In this document: positions 22,615 to 30,595 of the stretch, piece after piece
How positions within the stretch are numbered: the first letter of the stretch is position 1
How the letters are laid out: each line of letters starts with the position of its first letter
Origin: Thermoplasmatota archaeon
Lineage (GTDB): Archaea > Thermoplasmatota > E2 > DHVEG-1
Length of the DNA: 30,595 nucleotides
Direction of reading: 5' to 3'
Assembly: GCA_016930995.1 (NCBI GenBank)
Contig: JAFGFQ010000142.1
Span: 1 to 30,595 of the forward strand
Program-made: the position numbers and the translations under genes
Notes under the pieces: generated by a model
The model's input: only the letters and a program-made list of their open reading frames with translations
Told to the model about the DNA's origin: nothing
Databases searched by the model: none

Positions 22615-24588
22615 TCAGAAGAACTTCCAGATGGTTCTTTGCTGACGTGCGCTGTTCCCCGCACGGTCATATGCGAGAACCTTCAGGGTATGCTTCGAAA
22701 ATGACCGCTGATCCCATACCCAGGTATACGGTTCGGATGAAAGATTCTTCTTCAGGGCATCATCAATAACGAACTGGATATACGAGACCCCCGAAGAACT
22801 ATCGACTGCTGCGACCTGAACAGTGATTTTTCCAAGCACCATGGTTACAACAAACGGCAGTACCTGTCTGTCAAAAAGATACAGAACCCCTTGGTCTGGC
22901 TGTGTGATTTCAACAGACGGAGGAGTACCATCAATGATAAACAGGAAAGGATCTGACCAAGGGGTCTCCTGACCGAACTCATCCTTGAGTTTCACCCGGA
23001 CGCTATAGACTCCCTCATCGTCCCATGCATGCGTCGCACAGATAATACTCCCTAAAGAATATGGACCCAGCCAACCGCTAGTGGTTCCATCACCCCAATC
23101 CCACAAACAAAAGAACTGATCACCATCAGGATCAGTAGCCGTGATACAAAACGTGTAATCCACCCCTGGCCGCCCATACGAAGGACCATCCCAGCTAGAG
23201 ATACTTGGTGGGTGATTCGAAGAATCCGAAAAACACCCGCTCCGAACGCAGTCATACCGAAACATCGGCCATCCCTGATCCGCCCCATCACCAGCGGAAA
23301 GAGCATACGCTCGTCCATGATTATCGGTGGGGTTGCTTGAAGTCCCATACCCACCCACGATGAACACATCAAGAGACCCATCGTTATCCAAATCAGCGAT
23401 CACTGGTGCATGATCCATTTGAAAAACTTGCCCATAATGGGCTTCCAAATCAACAGTCCAGAGCACCTGGCCGTTGCTGCCGCGTAACGCGCGGAGGATC
23501 CCATCATCTGAGCCAAAAACCACGTCAAGGATCCCGTCCCCATCGACATCTGACAACGCTGCACCACGGAACATATTCCCCCCCGTCGTCATACTCCACA
23601 GCAGCGATCCCGTGTGGGAAAGCACCCCAAGCATGTTGTAAGAAACAAACACGATCTCATAATAGCCGTCGTTGTTCAGATCTCCCATTGAAGTGGGCGC
23701 CCCAATATAGAAAGGGGCGACGTACTGCCAGGCAAGACTTCCATCCTCACCATTCAACACATAGAGATGATTGTCATAACAGCCGATGGCAAGCTCTGGT
23801 GTACCATCCCTGTCGAGGTCAGCAAACGAGCAGCCATGATACATGTAATCTGAAGGCAGGTCCGAGTACCACAGGGTTGACCCGTTATTGCCATACAACG
23901 CATATACTCGGCAGTCCCCTGCGAATTGAGCGACCACGACATCCAGCTGTCCATCATCGTTCAGGTCAAGGATCGCAGGCTCAGATTGGATGTAGCTTGT
24001 GGACCCAAGGTTCCTCTGCCAAGAGACACCCCCGTCTTCCCCATTCAGGCAGAAGACGTTGCCAAAAAACGTACCGAACAAAATCTCCGGTGCACCATCA
24101 TTGTCGACGTCAGCGACCGCAGGGGGTGAATCAATACAGTTCGATGATCCTGTTGATCGCGTCCATTCCACCGCCCCACTCATCCCATCGAAGCAATATA
24201 CCATCGACGGGGACGATGCCGGTATGACGACTTCAAGATGACCGTCGCAGTCCACATCCGCTATCACCGGGGAAGCATCATTGCACCCGCCGGTATCATA
24301 ACTCCAGAGCAGCGAACCGTCCTGCGCGTTTAACGCATAGACATGCTCGTCGTTGAAATACGTCCCAAAGACGATCTCAAGAGACCCATCCTCGTCGATA
24401 TCAGCGACCGCAGAGGACCCAAACGAAGGAGCATCAAGCGTATACCACCACAGGATCTGATCGTCCCCCCACGCATCTAGATGTTCACAACCTTGGGGAG
24501 CATCCGTCCCAAGACAAATCGCTATGAAAAGAAACGAAATCAGCCCAACACCCACAGATCTCATGCGAGGTACGACGCTCATGTCCAT
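22615..24588 (-). CDS. Secreted FG-GAP/VCBS propeller protein with PKD and Ig-like domains
   Basis: The 657-residue product has a signal peptide (~8-28: MRSVGVGLISFLFIAICLG). About seven propeller blades follow (~40-440), each carrying a calcium-type loop of the form DVDGDGxLDVVFG, alternating with W-rich strands; this is the integrin-alpha/VCBS type. A PKD domain follows (~455-545; LWDWGDGTTSGWLGPY) and then an Ig-like domain (~550-655). Its PKD core is strikingly like that of the YDGW-PKD protein at 4869. It is probably an extracellular binding protein; no catalytic motif is visible. The TATA box ATTTAAAC (~24621-24628) leaves a leader of only ~10 nt. Confidence 0.9.
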   Translation of the reverse strand: MDMSVVPRMRSVGVGLISFLFIAICLGTDAPQGCEHLDAWGDDQILWWYTLDAPSFGSSAVADIDEDGSLEIVFGTYFNDEHVYALNAQDGSLLWSYDTGGCNDASPVIADVDCDGHLEVVIPASSPSMVYCFDGMSGAVEWTRSTGSSNCIDSPPAVADVDNDGAPEILFGTFFGNVFCLNGEDGGVSWQRNLGSTSYIQSEPAILDLNDDGQLDVVVAQFAGDCRVYALYGNNGSTLWYSDLPSDYMYHGCSFADLDRDGTPELAIGCYDNHLYVLNGEDGSLAWQYVAPFYIGAPTSMGDLNNDGYYEIVFVSYNMLGVLSHTGSLLWSMTTGGNMFRGAALSDVDGDGILDVVFGSDDGILRALRGSNGQVLWTVDLEAHYGQVFQMDHAPVIADLDNDGSLDVFIVGGYGTSSNPTDNHGRAYALSAGDGADQGWPMFRYDCVRSGCFSDSSNHPPSISSWDGPSYGRPGVDYTFCITATDPDGDQFFCLWDWGDGTTSGWLGPYSLGSIICATHAWDDEGVYSVRVKLKDEFGQETPWSDPFLFIIDGTPPSVEITQPDQGVLYLFDRQVLPFVVTMVLGKITVQVAAVDSSSGVSYIQFVIDDALKKNLSSEPYTWVWDQRSFSKHTLKVLAYDRAGNSARQQRTIWKFF

Positions 24589-24713
24589 TGCCCCCTAGAC
24601 ATAAAAATATCTATGGTAGTATTTAAACGTTGTTTCACCGGGATGTCCCTGGCATGACAAAAGACTATACTGCCGCAGAAACGAGAAAAAAAACAATAAA
24701 AAAAAGAAGGTGC

Positions 24714-25043
24714 CTATTCCGTGGTTTCTTCCGGTTCTTCCTCTTTTTCCTTCCTTTCTTTCTTTTCTTTTTTCTTTTCCTTCTCTTCCTTTTTCTTCTC
24801 TTTTTCCTCAGCCCTTTCCTCGATATGCTGCCTTTCCCGGACGATCCCACCCTGCAGCACACGGACACGAGCGCTATACGCATGGATACGCTCGTCATGA
24901 TGTCGCTTCTTTAAGGAAAACTCCGCTTTCGTAATCTTCTTACTTTCACATTTTGCTTCCAATTGCGCGATTCGTTGTTGTTCCTTTTCTATCCTTTTCT
25001 CCAGCTTTGCAATGTTCTTTTCCAATCGTTCAATGAAGCCCAT
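24714..25043 (-). CDS. Small coiled-coil protein with Lys/Glu tail
   Basis: The 109-residue product is a continuous helix: heptad-patterned LEKNIAKLEKRIEKEQQRIAQLEAK at the start (residues ~7-31) and a long KEKKKE-type tail from ~78. There is no signal or membrane segment. Such proteins are usually hypothetical; they may act as spacers or DNA/ribosome-associated charged proteins. A second minus-strand frame over the same DNA (24665-24898) is a low-complexity shadow. A-rich DNA just downstream (24677-24712) reads as a T-rich terminator on the minus strand. Confidence 0.75.
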   Translation of the reverse strand: MGFIERLEKNIAKLEKRIEKEQQRIAQLEAKCESKKITKAEFSLKKRHHDERIHAYSARVRVLQGGIVRERQHIEERAEEKEKKKEEKEKKKEKKERKEKEEEPEETTE

Positions 25044-25170
25044 GATTTCAACTTCCTTTTTTCGTTATACTCCGATACGTAAACTACTTTCGACCAATCC
25101 ACAATAAACATGATGCTTATATAACTTTCAGATTCTTCTCAACCACGAGCAGAAAGAACACCTCGCATCG

Positions 25171-25914
25171 CTATTCAAACAAGTTTTTTTGTCCAGACCG
25201 GGCTACAAGCTCCGGGTAGCTGAACGGCTGGGACACCGCAGGCACATTGGGGTTCCTCTGCTTTGAGGTGATGAGTCGTGAGATGGTAAAAGCCTCCATC
25301 AACTGCTCATCAAACGGGACTAAGAAAGCCTCTGCGTCCTGCCGGGTCAAGGACTTCGAGATCCAATCCCGCTCACGTTCCTTTGGCAGAATCACCGGCA
25401 TCCGTTTCTTCTTATTATGGATCTGCGCCATCAACGGATTCGCCCTCGTGGTGATTACCGTATAAGTCTGAAACACCTTGGAGATCTGCAGGTTTTTCCA
25501 AACGTCCCACAACCCGGCCATCGCGAACGGCTCATGGCTCTTCAACCGGATGTAGTACGGATAGTTTCTCCCCTGGTACTCCTGCCATTCGAAGAACCCA
25601 TCGGCAAGGACAAGGCAGTGCTGCTGCCCCGCGGCATGACGAAACGACGGTTTGTCAAAGATGCTCTCCGCGCGGGCGTTCATCGTCTTGAGTCGGATCT
25701 CCTCAGCGGTCTTCTTCTCCTTGACCCAAAACGGGATCAAACCCCAGGCGAACAACTGGATCTGCTGCGAGTGTTCGTTCGTAATCACCGGCAGCATTGG
25801 AAGGTCGAAACTCGAGGCATGGTACTGCTGCGTGAACGAGACGTTCTCAAGAAACAACGCAGAGAACCGCTTCACCAGCAAGTCAGGGCCAGGGACAGAG
25901 TACCGATAACACAT
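25171..25914 (-). CDS. SRAP-domain protein (HMCES/YedK family)
   Basis: The 247-residue product protects abasic sites in single-stranded DNA by a covalent thiazolidine DNA-protein crosslink and can self-reverse it. Cys2 directly after the initiator Met is the crosslinking residue. Further conserved residues are seen in MNARAES (Asn79, Arg81, Glu83), LADGFFEW (Glu109) and IHNKKKRMPVIL (His166). Length fits the family. GGAG lies 7 bp before the ATG. A 30-codon frame lies upstream in the same leader. Function by family knowledge: DNA-damage tolerance. Confidence 0.95.
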   Translation of the reverse strand: MCYRYSVPGPDLLVKRFSALFLENVSFTQQYHASSFDLPMLPVITNEHSQQIQLFAWGLIPFWVKEKKTAEEIRLKTMNARAESIFDKPSFRHAAGQQHCLVLADGFFEWQEYQGRNYPYYIRLKSHEPFAMAGLWDVWKNLQISKVFQTYTVITTRANPLMAQIHNKKKRMPVILPKERERDWISKSLTRQDAEAFLVPFDEQLMEAFTISRLITSKQRNPNVPAVSQPFSYPELVARSGQKNLFE

Positions 25915-25941
25915 ACGAAGACTCCAACAGCTCGTATACCG

Positions 25942-26034
25942 CTACTTCCTTTTCTTCTTTTTCTCCAATACCGTTTCCTGGAGCGGATAGATGTTCTTCC
26001 AAGCCTTCTTCACACGCTGTCCAAACGAGGTCAT
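25942..26034 (-). CDS. Possible 30-residue basic leader protein
   Basis: ATG at 26034 opens MTSFGQRVKKAWKNIYPLQE and ends in KKKKRK. It has no ribosome site, but a TATA box (ACTATATAAC, 26055-26066) lies ~27 bp upstream, so it would be leaderless. It precedes the SRAP gene by 27 bp on the same strand and might be a regulatory leader or a small basic protein. Weak evidence. Confidence 0.3.
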   Translation of the reverse strand: MTSFGQRVKKAWKNIYPLQETVLEKKKKRK

Positions 26035-26054
26035 GTTCGGGAAATATCCATATA

Positions 26055-26066
26055 GAGTTATATAGT
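26055..26066. promoter_or_regulatory. TATA box between SRAP and DUF72 genes
   Basis: GAGTTATATAGT is nearly palindromic and well placed for the minus-strand SRAP unit (~27 bp before 26034). The plus-strand DUF72 gene would get a ~50-nt leader. Confidence 0.4.
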
Positions 26067-26139
26067 ATTATAGAAGATAATCAAAAGTATTCGATTCGCA
26101 AACAAAAGAATATGAAGACAACACACGTTCACCACATCA

Positions 26140-26817
26140 ATGACCACCATTTATGTCGGCACCTCCGGCTGGTCCTACGATTGGAACCTAGGAAACTCTC
26201 TTGACTGGTACATCACAGCGTCAGGATTAAACGCAATAGAGCTGAACATGAGCTTCTACCGGTTCCCCTACCCGAACATGGTCACCTCATGGGCAAAAAA
26301 AGGAAAGAACCTTGCATGGATCGTAAAAGTACACCGGTCAATCACCCATTTTCAAAAACTCAGCACGAAAGCAATTGAACGTTTTCAGCGGTTCAAAACA
26401 CTCCTTGCTCCTCTGGAGGACCTCATCCATTACTATCTTTTCCAGCTCCCCCCTTCCTTTACCGACATCGCCACTCTTGAGCGCTTCATCGAACAAGCCG
26501 GGACCGAAAAAATCGCCGTGGAATTCCGCCATCCCACCTTATTCACCCAGGATCTCATCGAATGGGGGAAGAAACATCATCTCTTGCTTGTCAGCATCGA
26601 TGCCCCAGAGCTTCCCAGGACCATCATGAGTCACGAAACCATCTACGAGCGAATCCATGGCAGGACCGCCTGGTACTCCCACGATTACCAAGACCAGGAG
26701 CTCAAAGAAATCAAAACCCGTCTTCTTACCAGCAACCCAAAAATCATCTACGTCTTTTTCAACAACAACCATGCAATGCTACAGAACGCTATGCGTATGA
26801 ACAAGCTCCTTGGATAA
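26140..26817 (+). CDS. DUF72-family (YecE-like) protein
   Basis: The 225-residue product has the DUF72 signatures: YVGTSGWSYDWN (5-16), NAIELNMSFYRFPYP (31-45), FQLPPSF (102-108), VEFRHPTLF (125-133) and a final IYVFFNNNH (~205-213). The fold is a TIM-barrel-like putative hydrolase or isomerase; the reaction is unknown. It is soluble. The start is ATG with no clear ribosome site. It lies beside the SRAP gene, divergently, which is weak context for a DNA-damage link. Confidence 0.9.
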   Translation: MTTIYVGTSGWSYDWNLGNSLDWYITASGLNAIELNMSFYRFPYPNMVTSWAKKGKNLAWIVKVHRSITHFQKLSTKAIERFQRFKTLLAPLEDLIHYYLFQLPPSFTDIATLERFIEQAGTEKIAVEFRHPTLFTQDLIEWGKKHHLLLVSIDAPELPRTIMSHETIYERIHGRTAWYSHDYQDQELKEIKTRLLTSNPKIIYVFFNNNHAMLQNAMRMNKLLG

Positions 26818-26926
26818 AGAAAGGAATTCACCCCTTCGAATACTTTCGCTCACCCCTGTTTCAGTTTTTTAAAACAAAGCAGCCTATGTTTTCTTTCCTA
26901 TACTCAATTGTACGGAGGCAGATTCT

Positions 26927-27673
26927 ATGAAAAACACCCGGGCAGCGCAGGATAGCACGAGCGCTCATGCAACCATTTCTCTTGTCCAGGTCATACGACC
27001 AGACATCATCGTTTCCTCAGGGATAGCGGAGCTGGATCATCTCTGCGGTGGGTTCAAGGCAGGGGAAATCACCCTGGTCGACGGCAACAGCAATCTTATT
27101 GTAAACCTTCCCGACCATCTCTGCGTCAACACCTACCAGACATTCCGGAGTGAAACAATCTACATCGACGGGGGAATGTGTGCCAACCCGTATCAGATCG
27201 CGCGGTACGCCAGGATGCTGGAGCTGGACCAGCAGGAGGTACTCCAGAACGTGGTGATGAGCAGAGCCTTCACTGTTTACCAGCTTTCCACCATCATCCA
27301 GGAGCTGCTCGAACCGATAATCCAGAAACGTACCCCGCGCACCCTTCTCATCGGGATGTTGCCGGCGCTCTACCGCGACCCTGAGCTCTCCGCCCATCAG
27401 TCCCAGACGCTCCTCTCCCAGGATCTGCAGAAGCTTCAGCAGCTTACCAGACGCTACACCCTCATCACGGTCTGTACGAACCTAGACATCCTGCCGCTTA
27501 CGCCTTCAAGAGGCATTGGGAAACGATTGTACGACAGCGCAAGTGAAATCATACGAATGAAGCAGTTTGACTCCTGCACCTCCCTTGAGCTGATCAGACG
27601 CGGCACGAACGCAACAATCATCCATGGCGCCCCGGGGCAGCTGCGCCTTGAGGCGTTTGGGATGGTGAGCTAA
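26927..27673 (+). CDS. RadA-like protein with lost Walker A and B motifs
   Basis: The 248-residue product begins with a RecA-core pattern (VSSGIAELDHLCGGFKAGEITLVDG, ~30-54), as in archaeal RadA/RadB. The Walker A position reads DGNSNLIVN instead of GxxxxGK(S/T), and the Walker B-like strand TLLIGMLPALY lacks the aspartate. It is therefore predicted not to hydrolyse ATP. The remaining fold may bind DNA or partners. GGAGG lies upstream. Its TAA overlaps the ATG of the next gene (TAATG), and the polymerase follows, so the three form a translationally coupled cassette. Inferred role: accessory subunit for the divergent polymerase, like ImuA in bacteria. Confidence 0.85.
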   Translation: MKNTRAAQDSTSAHATISLVQVIRPDIIVSSGIAELDHLCGGFKAGEITLVDGNSNLIVNLPDHLCVNTYQTFRSETIYIDGGMCANPYQIARYARMLELDQQEVLQNVVMSRAFTVYQLSTIIQELLEPIIQKRTPRTLLIGMLPALYRDPELSAHQSQTLLSQDLQKLQQLTRRYTLITVCTNLDILPLTPSRGIGKRLYDSASEIIRMKQFDSCTSLELIRRGTNATIIHGAPGQLRLEAFGMVS

Positions 27674-27927
27674 TGGGCCGGACTGTCCCGACCTTCCGCA
27701 TGGTCGTCGAATCATTCGGCTGGGAGTGGAACGAGTTCAAACGAGCGCTCCGCACCATCGATCAGGAGGCATTCGATGAGCTTATCAACCATGCAAGGAA
27801 ACACGCGGTCGCAGGCACCAACATCAGCAACCCCAACCCGTTCGAACCAATCGTGATGTCAATCCTCATAGAACATGAAAAGACCCTGCGGAAACTCCGA
27901 GAGTATGTTGAACGGGATCATCCTTGA
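27673..27927 (+). CDS. 84-residue conserved small protein of the polymerase cassette
   Basis: The product, beginning MGRTVPTFRMVVESF, is helical and charged (FKRALRTIDQEAFDELINHARKHA), with no membrane or metal motif. A like-sized protein with the same MGRT-PT-R start occurs beside degenerate B-family polymerases in haloarchaea, as far as I recall; function unknown. It overlaps the RadA-like gene by 1 nt and the polymerase by ~23 nt, which implies matched production of all three. Confidence 0.82.
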   Translation: MGRTVPTFRMVVESFGWEWNEFKRALRTIDQEAFDELINHARKHAVAGTNISNPNPFEPIVMSILIEHEKTLRKLREYVERDHP

Positions 27928-30112
27928 CGTGTACCCAAACTATGAGAACAACACCATGGTCACCTGGCTGCTGCAGAATGGAAAAGCAACTCGGGTTGAA
28001 GAGCCATACGAGCCTTGTTTTTATGTCCATACGCCGTCACAAGACATCTCCAGGCTTGCCACGGAACTCGAACAACTCCCCTCTGTGAAACGAGTGCAGC
28101 TGACCCCTGCGAAACTTTCACTTGGCTCATCAACACACACCATGGTCCTTGAGGTGACGCCAAACACCCTTGCCTCGTTGCACACGCTTGCGAACCTCAT
28201 CGACTCGTGGGGAGGATTCCAGAAGTATCAGCTGTTCAACGTCGATCTGCGCTTTTCGACCAGGTATCTGCAGGACCGTGGTGTGTTCTGCCATGCCCGG
28301 GTCGCATGGGACGGCAAACGATTCCTCCTTGACGATGACCAATGGGCCCTTGACTACGAGACACCCCGGTGTACGACCATGTGTCTTGGCCTTGCATCGA
28401 AAAAAAAAGGATTCCCCTCCTTCCAGGAGTCACTCCCCGGATTGAGAATAAACGATGAGGTCATCGAAGAAAACAATGAAACAGAAACGATGCGGTCCGC
28501 ACTGAAGAGAATCCAGCAGATCGACCCTGATGTTATCACAACCACAAACGGAGACAGCCTGCTGTTCCCGTTCTTGTACCACCGCGCGAAGGTCTGCGGT
28601 CTGCAGCAAGCGATGAACCTGGGACGGGAGGCCCATCAGAAAAAAAACATGCTCCAGCCTGCCAAGAAAGCAACATCGTATTTCAGCTACGGTCGGATTG
28701 TGTACCGACCTGCGTTCTACACGCTGCAGGGCCGAATCCATCTGGATACCGCCCAATCGTTCTTCTATGGGGAAAGCGGGTTTCGCGGCCTCCTTGATAT
28801 CGCACGATGTGCAAACATCCCCGTGCAACTGCTCTCCCGGCTTGGTCCCGGGACCGCCATCAGCCAGATCGAGGTCACCGCCGCACTCAAAAAAGGCTAC
28901 CTTGTCCCATGGAAGAAGAACCTGCCGGAGAACTGGAAGACTGCAGAGGAGCTCCTCATCGCGGACCGGGGGGGACTCATCCTGGACCCAGCGGTCGGTC
29001 TTCATGAGGATGTCTTTGAGCTGGATTACGCGTCGCTCTACCCTACCATCATGGTGGTACATAACATCAGCCCTGAAACCCTGCTGTGTCCCTGCTGCCC
29101 TGATTCAACCAAGCGCGTGCCCCAGCTGGGCTATCACATCTGCAGGAAACAGAGAGGATTACTCCCAGAAGTTCTCGAACCGATCCTGCATCGCCGATTC
29201 TGTTTCAAAGCACGCGCAAGAAACACCCGGTACGACCCAGCGGTCTACACGGAGCTGCAGAAAGCATGGAAATGGGTCCTAGTGGTCTGTTTCGGGTACA
29301 CAGGGTATCGGAACGCCCGGTACGGGCGTATCGAATGCCATGAGAGCATCACCGCGTTCAGCCGTGACATCCTGCTGACTGCCTCTGAGGTAGCCCAACA
29401 AGCAGGCTATGAGGTGCTCCATGGCATCGTCGACTCCCTCTGGGTCAAAGGTAGTCCTGGGTGTGTCCGTCCGTTTCATCTTTCCCGGATGATTAGTCAT
29501 CGCACCGGGATCCGCATGGATGTGGAAGGCCATTACAAATGGATCGTGTTTCTCCCCAGTAAGGCAACCGGTGTCGGTGCGTTAACCAGGTACTACGGGG
29601 TGTTCGAGAATGGGACCGTCAAGATACGTGGCGTGGAGCTGCGGCAGCATCACACCCCGGTCTTCCTGAAAAACGTCCAGCAGGGGATGCTGGACGTCCT
29701 CAAACAAGCATCTACCGCTGAGGAGTTCCATGCGTTGATACCTGCCTCACTTGAGTCACTCAAAGCAGCGGCCGCAGCGCTCAAGGATGGTACCGTGCCG
29801 TCTCATGACTTGGTGGTTTCGACAGCAGTCTCAAAGGATATCGCCACCTACAAGGTCAATACGCTGCCGAAAGCGGCGTTGCTGCAGCTTCGGGACCTCG
29901 GGGTTCAGATCGAGCCGGGTCAATCAGCCCGGTATCTCGTCACCGATGAACAGTCCCAGGATTACAGAAGACGGGTCTGTCTTGTTGAACGGATGTCGGG
30001 AACTGAAGACATCGACGTCGGTTATTACCTTCGTCAGCTTGCGAAATGCGCAGAAAGCATCCTTATTCCCTTTGGTTATAAAAGAGAAAAATTGAAAGAG
30101 TTTTTATATTAA
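27905..30112 (+). CDS. Divergent B-family DNA polymerase (PolB2-like), catalytic motifs partly degraded
   Basis: From the ATG at 27905 the product has 735 residues; an in-frame ATG at 27875 would add ten. I prefer 27905 because the sequence MLNGIILDVYP is the natural polymerase opening. The exonuclease region keeps DYE (150-152, Exo I) but Exo II reads NGDSLLFPF, with the usual aspartate lost. Motif A is intact (LDYASLYPTI, Asp374). Motif B reads KWVLVVCFGYTGY in place of KxxxNSxYG. Motif C reads HGIVDSLW in place of YGDTDS, so one of the two metal-binding aspartates is replaced by Ile (508) while Asp510 stays. A CPCC...HIC cluster (395-413) may bind zinc. This fits the archaeal family described as inactivated B polymerases (PolB2/Dpo2), linked in some crenarchaea to DNA-damage tolerance. 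Strong activity is unlikely on motif grounds but not excluded. Confidence 0.9.
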   Translation: MLNGIILDVYPNYENNTMVTWLLQNGKATRVEEPYEPCFYVHTPSQDISRLATELEQLPSVKRVQLTPAKLSLGSSTHTMVLEVTPNTLASLHTLANLIDSWGGFQKYQLFNVDLRFSTRYLQDRGVFCHARVAWDGKRFLLDDDQWALDYETPRCTTMCLGLASKKKGFPSFQESLPGLRINDEVIEENNETETMRSALKRIQQIDPDVITTTNGDSLLFPFLYHRAKVCGLQQAMNLGREAHQKKNMLQPAKKATSYFSYGRIVYRPAFYTLQGRIHLDTAQSFFYGESGFRGLLDIARCANIPVQLLSRLGPGTAISQIEVTAALKKGYLVPWKKNLPENWKTAEELLIADRGGLILDPAVGLHEDVFELDYASLYPTIMVVHNISPETLLCPCCPDSTKRVPQLGYHICRKQRGLLPEVLEPILHRRFCFKARARNTRYDPAVYTELQKAWKWVLVVCFGYTGYRNARYGRIECHESITAFSRDILLTASEVAQQAGYEVLHGIVDSLWVKGSPGCVRPFHLSRMISHRTGIRMDVEGHYKWIVFLPSKATGVGALTRYYGVFENGTVKIRGVELRQHHTPVFLKNVQQGMLDVLKQASTAEEFHALIPASLESLKAAAAALKDGTVPSHDLVVSTAVSKDIATYKVNTLPKAALLQLRDLGVQIEPGQSARYLVTDEQSQDYRRRVCLVERMSGTEDIDVGYYLRQLAKCAESILIPFGYKREKLKEFLY

Positions 30113-30189
30113 AATTATTATCAAATTTCTGGTTTTAATATATATTCTTCATAAATCAATATAAAATAAAAAAGTTTTTATGGGAGAAT

Positions 30190-30198
30190 GCTTATATT
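30190..30198 (+). promoter_or_regulatory. TATA box for the fasciclin lipoprotein
   Basis: GCTTATATTG lies ~55 bp upstream of the ATG at 30247, leaving a leader of ~25 nt that contains AAGGA. Confidence 0.4.
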
Positions 30199-30246
30199 GC
30201 CCGTTACTTTCTTAAAGAGAAGGAAAAAAAATAAGGATTGAAAATT

Positions 30247-30595
30247 ATGGGGAGTATATATAAACAGAAAAAGAAGGCTAGCGTTATCATAGCAACAATC
30301 TGCATTGTGTTAAGTGTTGGAATACTAAGTGGATGTGTAGAAGAACCAAAGGAACCTGAACTGAAAAACATTGTAGAAACCGCATCAGAAAATGCGGATT
30401 TTGAAACATTAGTCACTGCAGTCACCGCCGCAAACCTCGCAGGAACACTCAGCAACGAAGACGCCCAGTTCACCGTCTTTGCCCCAACCGACGCAGCATT
30501 CGCCGCATTAGACCCAACATTCCTCGCAAACCTCGTCAACAACGACACCGCCAACCTCACAAAAATACTCACCTACCACGTCATCACAGGCAAAA
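30247..30595 (+). CDS. Fasciclin (FAS1) domain lipoprotein (partial, 3' end outside window)
   Basis: 116 codons are visible. A basic N-terminus (KQKKK) and hydrophobic stretch end in a lipobox-like LSGC (~28-31), so the mature protein is probably lipid-anchored to the outer face of the membrane. The FAS1 domain begins at ~39: KNIVETASENADFETLV, then the H1-box FTVFAPTDAAFAAL and the start of the H2-box LTYHVITGK at the edge. FAS1 domains mediate adhesion. The H1/H2 layout is textbook, so the family call is firm. Confidence 0.92.
   Translation, partial: MGSIYKQKKKASVIIATICIVLSVGILSGCVEEPKEPELKNIVETASENADFETLVTAVTAANLAGTLSNEDAQFTVFAPTDAAFAALDPTFLANLVNNDTANLTKILTYHVITGK

Noticed and set aside
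23406..24227. 273-codon plus-strand frame opposite the FG-GAP gene
   Set aside because: It is antisense to repeated propeller codons; its His/Arg/Ser-rich product has no start context or domain, so it is a shadow.
24665..24934. Frames rich in Phe/Leu or Arg/Lys over the Lys/Glu tail
   Set aside because: They come from low-complexity AAG/GAA repeats of the coiled-coil gene.
28430..29282. Long frames on both strands inside the polymerase gene
   Set aside because: They are by-products of GC-rich codons of the polymerase frame, which has clear motifs throughout.
1..30595. CRISPR arrays, insertion sequences, rRNA genes, integrase genes
   Set aside because: I found no regularly spaced repeats, transposase motifs, rRNA signatures or tyrosine-integrase frame in the window.

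Overview
The window looks like chromosome of a euryarchaeon, most likely a member of Thermoplasmatota. The evidence is an archaeal uS13–uS4–uS11–Rpo3 cluster, an archaeal-type asparaginyl-tRNA synthetase, TATA-type promoters (TTTAAATA, TATATAA) with GGAGG or leaderless starts, oligo-T terminators, many PKD/propeller surface proteins, and a degenerate archaeal B-family polymerase cassette. The lineage assignment is inferred from gene content and style, not from a search.

The window has two compositional halves. From 1 to about 17.65 kb it is AT-rich accessory DNA. From about 17.7 to 30.1 kb it is visibly GC-richer, core-like DNA. The seam sits at a tRNA-Pro(CGG) gene (17689-17761), and an 11-bp copy of its 3' end lies 37 bp away. 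In many archaea the Rpo3 gene is followed by a tRNA and then by L18e, L13 and S9; here those genes are replaced by surface-protein genes, which suggests an insertion or rearrangement at the tRNA.

Region by region. (a) 1-5954: four paralogues share a ~175-residue exported domain, named here 'YDGW' after its N-terminal motif. One is LamG-linked (left edge, minus strand), one is stand-alone, one is PKD-linked, and one is an 832-residue membrane protein ending in two cytoplasmic winged-helix domains. A 41-bp TATA/operator module occurs on both sides of the regulator gene pair, in inverted orientation (1367-1407 and 4754-4794). I read this as a candidate one-component transmembrane sensing system that controls secreted proteins carrying its own ectodomain. 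(b) 6104-9235: an M48 metallopeptidase with a small zinc-finger protein is divergent from a candidate RiPP locus, a 45-residue precursor with three C-terminal cysteines followed by a radical SAM/SPASM enzyme with a PqqD-like N-terminus. (c) 9698-11625: a PH-like hypothetical, a nine-repeat TPR protein, a 14-codon TPR remnant and a small zinc-binding protein. (d) 11756-17637: three minus-strand surface proteins (beta-helix, PQQ propeller, terpene-cyclase-like toroid) with near-identical terminator/promoter elements in their intergenic spaces.

(e) 17689-22363: tRNA-Pro, rpo3, rps11, rps4, rps13, and divergently asnS and acyP. (f) 22615-26817: an FG-GAP/PKD surface protein, a coiled-coil protein, an SRAP (HMCES/YedK) DNA-protein-crosslink protein and a DUF72 protein. 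(g) 26927-30112: a three-gene overlapping cassette of RadA-like protein without a Walker A lysine, an 84-residue protein and a B-family polymerase with damaged catalytic motifs. It resembles the archaeal PolB2 group and, in design, the bacterial ImuA/ImuB/DnaE2 cassette. (h) 30247-end: a fasciclin-domain lipoprotein cut by the window edge.
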